A stretch of DNA of 64,000 nt from Antedon mediterranea (Eukaryota; Echinodermata; Crinoidea; Comatulida; Antedonidae). Made by a program: the position numbers and the translations under genes. The notes under the pieces were generated by a model. That model was not told the DNA's origin. It did not search any database and saw only the letters and a list, made by a program, of their open reading frames with translations. Positions 1 through 11,200 of this stretch are shown here, in pieces (within the stretch, counting starts at the first letter, position 1; every line of letters begins with the position of its first letter). Location: the NCBI RefSeq assembly GCF_964355755.1, contig NC_092672.1, forward strand, positions 186,001 through 250,000, given 5' to 3'.

Positions 1-3000
1 GATGACTAGTATACCTTTGTTGTTACAAATAAGCAAATCAATACGAGGATTGTTAACTAGTATTGCGGTAACATTACTATGTTTTTGAGATACAGCATCA
101 TGGAGTGCTGTGTCTCCATCATTATCCTATTAAACAAAATTAATTAAGAACATGGAAAAGTTAATTCATCAAATAGATAAGAACATTTTTTGGTACAGTA
201 GTAAAGAAAAAAGACGTCCGTGTAACAATTAAAAACTGTTGTATTTTGGTACTTAAAGATACACATATATTTACCAAACCAAAACAATTGTAAGAATGTA
301 AATGAAATGAAATTTTTTTCCCGTTACCTTTATGTTGGGATCACAATTGAAACGCGTTGCCATCAGAACTGTAACGCATTTGTCGAAACCTTTTCTTGAT
401 GCTAAATGCAGACACGTGCTTCCATTATTACTGCGAACATTTGCATTACAACTTTTAGAAAGGAGAAACTCGACGATATGAGGATGATTCCTGCAATTTA
501 AAGTCTTAAGTCAATATAAAATATAGAAAACGTTATATAATACACAAACCCACGATATATTTTAAAAATCGTTCACATAATGAAAAGAATAACTCACTCA
601 TTGACAGCAAAGAAAATAGCAGTCCATCTATCTTTGTCTGTTTTTTCGATGTTTGCCCCTCCTTGCAGAAGACGGTCGGCAATATTTTTGTGACCTTTAC
701 CAGCTGCTGCCATCAATGCTGTGACGTTCTGATGCATTGTATCCACCTATATAACATGCAATATTGTATTAATTTTACATCGTCTCGTAATTTCCAAATT
801 GCAAAGTATATATTGATACAAAAAGTGAAAGATTACCGAAGAAGGATTGCGTCTGATGCATTGGTCAACTGTAGAAAGGTCGCCGTTTGCAGCGGCAGCA
901 ACAATCAGTGATACTGTTGACTGGCCGATTAACAACCGAAGAAGTTCTCCCTCTATTCACGAAAAGAAATATTGGTTTATGAATAGTTTTATTAGTAACA
1001 TGCTATAAACAAATTGTTAGATGGTTAGGGTTAGGACTCACCTAGACTGCTACGACCTGTATAAGATGATGTACCATCTCCACGTGAGACCAGCTCCAGA
1101 CAAGCAGGGTTAAAGTAGAAATTACGGCCTGTTGAAAAGCTAACATGCACATCCCCATCACTGTCAACTTCCATTACATTTCCAGTTTCCCCAATAGTCT
1201 GACGATAACAAGTGATAAGTCGTTTTAAATAACATATAATTTGCTCCTGTCAATTTCCTTAAAGTAAGTTCATTAGGCCTATGTTTTGTGCACTATACCA
1301 TCACCCACAAAAGTTACATTACAACTGTAACGAAAAAAACTATATGAATTGAAATTCAGTCTTTAAATTGTAACAAATTACAAAGTAACTTCCATAAATG
1401 ATTCATATTATTTATATATACATATATATATATATAAAGGGCTAGTGTTGCCCGAAAGCTCTGCTAACTTTTCTGGCTGTTTTACTTCTCGTTTTGATTT
1501 ATCTTTTCGCTTTTATTTTGTATCTCCATTGAGATCCAGCCACTGATACCCACAGCATTGTCATTTGTTCAGTAATTTGCCTTTGGATTTATATTGGTAC
1601 GGCGGAACAGCACTAGTCCTATAAAATACAAATCAATAGCTACTTTAATTTGTTTACCTGTGTCAATTCAAGGACGAATCCTCCATGACCTGATTGAAGT
1701 TTCATCAATGAGTCCATACTTAAACTTGATTTAACTCGGACAACGTCTCCTCTTCGTATCGGTCCATCGTCCGTCTTTGTATCCGTTGTTGAAGATAAGG
1801 AGCCTGTGGTTATAAGTTATAGCATTATCTTTAAAACTTTGGCGAAGTACAGTACGTAGTTATAAAGAAAATCAATTGTTATTTTTTATTTTGTGAGGAA
1901 ATGAAATGCTTACCATAAAGTTTTTTTGATCGTGGACCTTGTTCAATTAGATTAATGCAAGCTGGGTTAAACTTGAATGACCTCCCTCCAAGTGACACAG
2001 TTACAGCTTTCGTATCGTCGTCGACGCCTAGAACAGTCCCTGTTTTACCACACACCTTGAATTGAATTATCCCAGTTTGTAAATTTTAGGTACATTTCTC
2101 TTATTAAATGTAAACACTGTAACTATGTTATGTATCTTTCTTTACGACTTATCAACTTACCGACTTCATATCTGCATCAAATTCAGTGTAATCTTTCTGC
2201 ATTTCACGCATTTGGTATTCTTCTATCTTTCTCACACGAACTTTATCCCCCGATGCGAATTTAGTTGTCTTGATTACCGGTGAATTACACTGTTCAGTTG
2301 GTTTTTCTTTTTGAGATTGACTCGGATAGGCTGGTGTAGAATAATGTTATGTTTACGTAAGGAAAATGTTAATGGAATAATCAAAATCAAAATGCTAATG
2401 AAATGCATAGAACTGCATACTTTAGAATGAAGACAAATGCAGGCTTAAAGTCTTGTTATACTGGGAATGACGACATCAACGGACATATATTTGTTGTTTA
2501 AGTAGATTAGTAGACATTAGTAGGCCTAAGTGTATCTAGTGGTTTTACACAACCATAAGTAATAAAACAACAATGCGCATATATAATCGACAATACAAAC
2601 TCACTAGTCTGAACAAAATCATCTGTTTCATCTGTTTTATTTGTTTTATTTACAAGCTCCAGGCACGCTGGATTGAGGTTCCAAACAGTCGAATCCTGGA
2701 ATAGTACATTTGGTACATTACCAGCTTTTATTGCTTGTACCGTACCGGTTTTACATCTGACCTATGGAAATTAAATAGCCCTTTGAATTTTACCATGTAA
2801 ATATTGACAGCAATGAATTTTGAAGGCCTAGACATTTACCTCGAGCATTTTGAACTAGGCCTAGACATTTACCTCAAGCATTTTGTCAACAAAACCACCG
2901 AATCCTTCTTGAAGTTCTTCAAATTCACTTTTGTTTATCCATTTTAAACGCACTTCATCACCAACCTTGTAAGATGTTTTAGATCGGGGCATGGATTTTT

Positions 3001-6000
3001 GTGGCATGGATTGTTGTGGCTTGCTGTGTGTATCTTGTCCCGTTGGTTTTGGATAGGTGCTTTCTATAAATGAAATAAAAAATGTTACAATTCGTCCACT
3101 AAAATCAACTCTTTCTAAACTAAGTAATTGAGGGCCTTTTAAATTTAGGAAGTTGCTCGGGCGGATAATACTCTTATTCGAAACTTTTGGAAGAAGTCAA
3201 ACAAGTTTTTTTAATGTTGCTTTTTACCATTTGATATTTTCTTTAGGAAATCATCATCCTCTGCTTTAGTGACTTTTTCCAAGAGTTTTGGATTGATAGT
3301 ATAAACTTGACCGTCTAATTTTATTCTCGGGTACACTTCACCCTTATGTGTCAGTATCGTTTCCACTGTACCAGTTTTACCAACAACCTGCAAGCAATCA
3401 TTAAGAACTATTGTTAGTGATTTGATTTAATTCAACGTATTTTCTTTTCAGTATAAGGAAGATTGCTGCTAACAATCTTAAATTTTTTCTCAATTATTAT
3501 GGTTTTATGATATTCATCTAGAGGTGCGTGAACTCACTGTATGTATTATTAAGTTTATTGTATGTTTCTACCTTAGATTTTCCTCAAGTTTGTTATGTAG
3601 TTTGATGTTGTCGTTTCACGAGTAGTATACGTATGGCCATGTGTGCCAACATAATTATATATTTACAAATATTAAGTCGAAATGCAGCTAGAACCTATTC
3701 TAGTACCTACTTTACCTTTGCTAGGTCATCTGAAAATCCTCCATAGTCTGACTGCATCATTCTAAATAGATCTATGCTGACTTTCTTTACAATAACTTGG
3801 TCCCCCTCAAGTAGTTCAGCAGACTTAGTCTGTGCTGCTGCTGCCTCAGATGCCTTTACATCTTTGTTGTCACGTGGTTCTAGTATTTAGAAAGTAAATG
3901 GAGTAGTATTAATTCTGTTCTCAATTATAAGGCTGGAACATGAAAACATAACTTGAAAGTAAATATCATTACTCGCATTATATTTTATATTTTTATACAG
4001 TAGTAGGCCTATTTGGGTTTTAAGCTAAATTCTCAGTTTTCCAAAAAAGTTTTTTTGTTGTAGTCTGCAAACATCTTTGTGCAGGTTTGATTAAATCAAT
4101 CGATATATTGTTTATCTTAGATTAGCCATTACCAAACTATTTTACACATAGGCATGGCATTGTCAATGTTTTGTGAAAGTACTTTATATGAGATGTGTTG
4201 TTATACATACTGACATAAGCAAGATGGTCTCGGTAATAGGTATCTCCTTTTCTCTCTTTGACAAATTTCAGGTCAACAGCACCATCATAGCCAACACGGT
4301 AGCCTTTAATACTACCATTCTTCCATTCAACTCTGGCACCGCTTCTCCAAGATGTCTTGTTCCAATTGGCAATCAATTTTACAACACCAGTGTCACCACC
4401 TGAAATAAAACCATTTCAAATATAGTTCCAATGCCATGTAAGTTTTCTTTTCATCGATATCTACCCCATCAATAATAATGTACAGATAAAATAAGTCGCA
4501 ATATTTGCGCATTCTTTGTACGCCAGTGGGTATACAAATAAATAGGCCTATAAATACCTCTCCAACGTATCTCTATTTTGTTTTCACATTCTCGCTAAGT
4601 ATACGAACTCAAAGGTCTGTAATTAATGCCGTTGCCTCATCATAAATCTGGTGATAAAACTTTGTTGGCAGTAAACTAACTAGATACGCATTTATCAGCT
4701 TCCTAAACAAATATTCTTTTGTCAACAATATTTATTAAGCTAAACAATTTCTAAGTAAATGTCAACGAGAAAGATAATACATAAATGATAATGCAGCACA
4801 GTGTAAGCACATAGTATCATACATCATGAATGAATTATAAATATTTAAAGAATGAAGAACGTATGAACATAATCAATCAATAATCGCGATAGTAAGCGAG
4901 ACATCCTCGATTCGATTCTTGTAATGCTATATGACGTCATGGCTGAATAGACAAAAAAGGTGTAAACCTACCATCCTGATCACCCCATTTCCAATGTTTT
5001 CCTCGAGTAACTTCTGCACCCGCACAAATGCCCCAAGCCTGCAACACCACTGATCCGTGTCGTTTACCAACAAAGACTCTAAAAAAGTAAATAAAGCATA
5101 ATGTTTTCCGCATTCCAGAATGTGGATTTTAACGCACTAATAATCACTAATAATGAATGTGGATTTTAACGCACTAATAATCACTAATAATGAATGTGGA
5201 TTTTAACGCACTAATAATCACTAATAATGAATCGCAATTTGGTGATCTAGTCCTAGTCTACCAGAGAAAAGTGGTGGAAGTACTAATTTTATTCTTCCAT
5301 GGTTTTACGCCTATTGACTTTTCTTATAGCATGGAGACGCTTATGTTGAATGCAATTTCTGATCTTTTTTGTGAAGAAAGCATACATGATTTCGTCTTTT
5401 TTATCTAATACCGTAATTAATATCAAAATAACCTTTGACCTCCATCATGAGTTATTCTGAGGAATTGATGATCCATTTCATGTTCTTGCTTCATGTAACA
5501 GAGATTACAAAGATCATAGTTTGAACAATCGTTGCATTTCCATCTTACACCAAGAAAAGCTTCCTTACTGCAGGCACCACAAGTCACATTTGCATGAGTA
5601 GCACCTACAACAAATAATAATGATACCTTATACAAATTAAATAATTTTATTGCAATCTTCATATAGTAGTTTATAATTGTTTTTATGAAATGCATTTTTG
5701 TACTGTACATGTATTGTCGAGGGCCCCATTGATCTTTGCTGGATCGGATAAGTTACCCTCATGAAACATGGTTGGATTTTTAGTTTGGGGTTTTCGTATT
5801 CATCTTCCACAATCTTAATTTAGGAAAATAAGTTAGTGGTCTCTTTAAGAACTGCTCTCGTGTATACGGACCACCAAATTTTTATTTAAAAAATAATACT
5901 AAAATCTGAACAAGGGTTTTCATTTTTTAACTTTTTTTTCTATAAAAAGAATTGTCCATAATTACCCATCATACTAATGTCCAGGAACTATTTGGCCTAT

Positions 6001-6213
6001 CTTACCTGTTGGTGCGTTATCGTAGACCAGTAACTCTCCTTTCTCTCCGATTTCACAAACCGTTTCATTTCCGTTATCCCACACCACGTAGGATTTTTCT
6101 GAGAACGTTGGCTTGTCTTCTGGTTCGAAGATAGTTCCTAGGTGACCTTCACCTCCATCTAGTTTACCTTGCTTCCAAAAAGCACTGCGTACGACTCGAG
6201 TACCCGAACTCAT
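1..6213 (-). CDS. MIB-like gene A: Mind-bomb-type protein, 5' part (16 exons, 839 codons)
   Basis: Partial gene running off the left edge. Exons on the minus strand: 6213-6006, 5604-5433, 5078-4972, 4399-4211, 3879-3716, 3387-3228, 3063-2873, 2761-2605, 2330-2161, 2055-1914, 1803-1658, 1198-1042, 952-837, 746-598, 490-328, 126-1. All junctions are GT-AG and phases agree throughout. The start was chosen because MSSGTRVVR aligns with the starts of the two paralogues. Domains: MIB/HERC2 (residues 1-69, DGGEGHLGT motif), ZZ zinc finger (70-126, CxxC pairs CGAC, CNDC, CNLC), second MIB/HERC2 (127-225, ending YYRDHL), four SH3-like MIB repeats (226-654, each one exon with a GDxVRVK-type motif plus one with GKTGTV...NP; the fourth reads GETGNV), then ankyrin repeats. 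Family knowledge: MIB proteins are E3 ligases that ubiquitinate Notch ligands for endocytosis. Four SH3-like repeats exceed the two usual in MIB1. Any RING would lie outside the window, so ligase activity cannot be judged. Confidence 0.88.
5119..5229. repeat. 37-bp tandem repeat, 3 copies, intronic
   Basis: Three near-identical 37-bp units beginning AATGTGGATTTTAACGC lie in the intron between the ZZ exon and the next exon of MIB-like gene A. They lie about 40 bp upstream of the acceptor of the exon starting at 5078 (minus strand) and do not overlap it. Confidence 0.9.
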
Positions 6214-8295
6214 TTCGCCTCGAGTTTTTTTACATTTACATCAATTCTACCAAGTATTCAGTGTTTTTATATTACCAGTCAGTTTGTAAAGTCCACTAAA
6301 TGTACCGATATACTAGAACAGAAATTAGTATTATATATGGTAATATATTTTTAAATCAACATGCATATTGATATTCACAATTAAACGGATGGGCGCTGTA
6401 AAGAATATCTATGCGATTGTATTGGCAAACTAACCTAACTAGATAAATAGCATATCTAGACAAGTTGTGTCCCTTTACGTCAAAGGAGCATATTGTATCT
6501 ATTTAACCGGAATTGTGACCGAACAATAATTAATAAGTATAATACTGCAGATTTCAAAACCAGATCGTGGGTTTTTACATGTTCGTATTGCTATACAATT
6601 TGATGCTAAAAATAGATCATGTAATGTTGCATACGATTACCTTAACAAAGAGACGGCGTAGGCTGGCCTATAGTAAGGTTCGATTGCCTATTTAATGGCT
6701 TTATTCGCAGGTTTTATTAAATACAACCTCTAAATATATTCAAATGACGATAAGGCGAACCTATGCTTTTAATTGATTTTATATTGTAAATCATTATGAA
6801 GTGAGTTTCAGGTACGTAGTAGGTTTCGACGGCATTAATATGCTTTGCGAAATTTAGATTTAACGCATTTGCATCTGAATAATTACTGCAAAACCCGTAA
6901 ATTATCTATTGTAAATGAAAAATAATACATGCAAAACAACACAACTTACATATATGTATGCCTGTACAATGATAGTTGCCTGTGTTGCTATTGCGCTACG
7001 TTATGAAAAATAAAATGTACCAGGAATAACCCAATAATGACGTCATGTTTTGTTATATTCACTGACGAAGTCTCCTTTGTGATTGGCTATGAGCAGAACA
7101 ACACTTTCAACGCAATACATCTCTTATTTTGGGGGTGCGTTAATCCAAAAATATTTCTGGGAATATTAAGATCGATTACGGAGCTAGTGTTTACAAACAT
7201 CAAGGTAACGTAACATCATTATTTTCTTCTTTATTCAGCTTTGTACACAACACAACAGCAATATCAACATGAACCTGTTGCTCTAGCCTAATTGAATGAT
7301 CAGTAGACTTATACTCTAAATTGATAGAAAACATAAATGTATTAATTAAGGTTTATCTTAGGAGGAGAGTCTATCTTCACTCTGATTATTCTTACAACGC
7401 ATTTGATAAATTCTGTAAAAGCTATTTAAGCTTCTCATGGGAAAAACGGTCTTCGTTGAAATATTCCCAATGAATGGTATTGTTGCTTGTATAGTTTCAT
7501 TTTCTTTTAGTTTTTCTTTTTTTTTCTCTCACCGCACCGCATGTTGTGAGTGCCACCGATCAAAAGGTGAATGGGCCAACAAATAAATAAATAAATAGTA
7601 ATAGACTGGATTCCTATCAATAATTTGAATTCTTATGGCTAAAAACTGCTTTTCCAACAACCTTTATTCAGAACCTGCTTGTATGTGCTAATAAAAGAGT
7701 TAACATTACACCACCACCATTCCTTAATACGTTATATTTCATGTTAAAATCTTTTTTGATGGATTTATGAAAATTCTATAGTCCAAACTCCAGTTTAAAC
7801 ACATAGTCATCATCGGAACGTTTTAGATTGTCAATAGCATATAGTGTCTCAGCCTTTAGTTTCATTATAAATGTAGTTATTGTTGAACCAGAAGTTGAAC
7901 TTTGTACAATACAGACCCCCGATATGGTATCATACCATTATCGCGAGTTATTTGCATTCATTGTATACACTCAAGGAAACGGTGCGAAAATGATTGGTTT
8001 ATTTGCTCAGAATAAACGCCACAATAGAATATCAATAAACATGGATGCCGTTGTCTGGAATTCCCCATTATATGTTTATGAGTTATAAATAACTATACCT
8101 ATAGACGAATATGTATATTATAATCAATTCAGGTAAACAGTATAGTGTTATTTATACTTCTACAATTCAGCTAAACAGTGTTATTTATTATTGAAAGTAT
8201 GTCTTTTATTAGGAATAACTGCCAGACACTCATGCGTGTCTCATTCTGATCAGATCATTTTTGGTCGGACGTGTTTGTGTGTTGTTTTTAAAATC
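6214..8295. promoter_or_regulatory. Divergent intergenic region between MIB-like A and B; CRE with CCAAT boxes
   Basis: The two MIB-like genes point away from each other across this 2.08 kb. The only strong promoter-like cluster I see is a palindromic CRE, TGACGTCA, at 7038-7045, with CCAAT at 7031-7035 and an inverted CCAAT (ATTGG) at 7082-7086. A possible untranslated first exon of gene B ends near 7204 with a donor-like CAAG/GTAACG. No long open frame or repeat is recognised elsewhere in the interval. The assignment as a shared bidirectional promoter is inference. Confidence 0.4.
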
Positions 8296-11200
8296 ATGAG
8301 CGGAATTCGTGTTGTACGGGGCCCTGATTGGAATTGGGGCGTGCAAGATGGCGGTGAGGGTCATGTGGGTACTATCGTTTTTCCAAAGGAGACAGACGAG
8401 CGTAAGTCGGGTCTAATTATTTTTATATCACATTGTATCAATCCTAGATAGAATACTTTACTGCATTGAACAATGTATTTTGCTTGAGATATAATGTATA
8501 AATAATGTGGAGTAAAATCGCTGCCAATACATGTCAAGTTTACATAAATACCTTTTTTAATGACAGTTAAATCGAACGCAACTTTCGTAAATTGGGATAA
8601 GGGTTTGCGTGCAAATTACCGTACGGGACATGGTCAGAAGTTTGATTTGTTGGTGTTTGATACTGCCCCTGCAGGTGAGTTATGTTATTTAATTATATAA
8701 ATTTAAATATAATATTGACGAGACTCGGCATTGCAAGAAACACTGACTACTGTACTTTCCATCTGGAATAATAATTAAACACTAGAACATAATCATTTTG
8801 CATTCAGCATGATTCTATTGTTAGAAATGTGATTTTTTTTCCGTAATATATGTTATTGTGAAGGGCTATTTAACTGTGTCATCTTGATCAGTTTAATTCT
8901 ATTAACTGAATATGTATTAAACAGGAATCACACATAGCACTGTACAGTGTGATGGGTGTCAGTGTGATCCTCTTCGTGGGATGAGATGGAAATGTAATGA
9001 CTGCCATAACTATGACCTGTGTAGTGCTTGCTACATGTCAGACAAGCACGATAAATCGCATACATTCATGCGTTTTGACGCACCGCATCTTGATTGGTAT
9101 GTATATAGCAAATGCCGACTCTGTATCAAAGTATAGTATAGAACTACTGTGTGGTTAGCCCCATAGAGTAAAGATGCAACACACACAACAAAAACATGAC
9201 AAGCATGCAGATACATTTAGGACACCGCACTAAAATTACTGAGTCTACCTTATTGTAGAAAAGGGAAAAATCTCAATGTAGTCGATCCACCATAGTCACT
9301 GTCAGATGAAATTATCATAAGATTGTATCTTCTTCATCTTTTTCATTCTTTTATTTTATTTTGGTTTAAATTATTGTTTTGTTTGTTCACAGTGTTGCGG
9401 TCCCTAAACGTGTTGGTGCCGTTAAATGTCAAGCATGGGGTATATTCGAAGGAGCAACAGTTGTCAGGGGACCAGATTGGCAATATTCTGATCAAGATGG
9501 TAACGATAACATACGAATAATTAAATAATAAAACAAAACGATCAGTTGCTTAAATTTCATTATTTTTCATTTAATACAAAATTCTGAATTTTTTTATTTC
9601 TGAATATATATATATATCAATTTTCCTTTTTCAAATGTTGCATCAAATTTTAATAGGCTATATCATAAAAAACAATACTCTATATAATATTTGTAAGGTG
9701 GAACGGGTCAAGTTGGTGAAGTAAAATCAATTATGGATTGGAAGGAAAACTCACCAAAAAGTGGGGCAAAAGTGGACTGGCCAAACGGTAAATCCAATAA
9801 CTACCGTGTTGGATTTGGAGGAAAAGTAGACGTTGAGTACAGCATGGAGGCAAGTGGAGGATTCTTCTACAGAGATCACCTTCCAAAATTTGGTAATTCT
9901 ACTTTAATGTATTTACAACCATATGAACAAAAATGGACCGTTAATTGCCATCTGAAATTATTCCACCTGAATAAGCATATTGAATGCTTAGTAATGAATA
10001 TTTCTTTCGTTCGTGCTAAGGTAAATCATGCTGCCGTGGTTGGTTGATTGTATTGTTTCCAAACTCTAAAAAAATAACACATCAGTAATTATTGTTTATG
10101 CTATATTTATTTTCTTCGAACATTCTATTTCCAATTTATCCATTTACAATTTATACATTTACAGTATGGATAATCGCCAATAACATTACATAAGTACTTG
10201 CTCTATATTTATCTTTACTTATAAACCAGACTATATTATAGGGTCCAATAATATATGTTTTGACGTAGTGATATAAAATAAACTCTGAGGCAATGCATTA
10301 TGATATATGATATTTCAAACTTTATTTGTTCATCTTCAATCCTAATGATAATAAAATTATTTATCACATATTACAAATAGAGTACAGTAACTAAAAATAA
10401 CTAATATATAATATTGTGTATGTTTCTTATCTTGCAAAGATATGAAGTACTACCGGGTCCTTTTCCCAATGGATGCTTCTGTGACGGTGAGGGATTTACC
10501 ATTAGAGACACTGCGCAGACTCCAACAGGATCGGTGTGGATGGCAAGACGCTATGATTTCGGTTAGTTTGTTGTTCTATAACAACTTATTCAAAGTACAT
10601 AACAAAAGTAAACTTCTATGAAACATTGATTTTAAGATGCTAATGATCATTTATGATGTAATATAGCTTAACCTTAAATGTGCTTCTTATTCATATCTAA
10701 ACTTGCAATTGTTCGTTTAGGATAAATCTGGAATAGATAGGAATAGTTTCCTGTTTTTATATAATAGGGATTTTTGTTTTCTTGCTTTATATTAGAACCC
10801 ATTCATTGTATAATTATGCGAAAGATGTTTTCTTAACTATTTGACACAGACTGCAGGGAAAGACGGTACTGTTATAGCTGCTGCTAAAGACGGTGATATC
10901 AAAGTGAAAACCGAAGTTGGCACGTGGTTTTACAACCCAATCTGCTTAGAACCGACTGATGCTGGTGGTGACGATGGTAAGTCGTTGCTTGTGATGTCCT
11001 TGTGCGATTTGTGGTAAAACGACAACGAATGGCAATGGTTGCAGGGTTAAGTCTTGTTTTACAGTCAGCGATAGTGGAAGTCACACTCCATTGCATTGCC
11101 TTAAGTATATTCTGAACTTTATTAAGCATGGTTAGGCCTACTAATAATATAACATACATTGTTTCTTAGGTGACCCTGATACTGGCGATCTTCTACGGGC

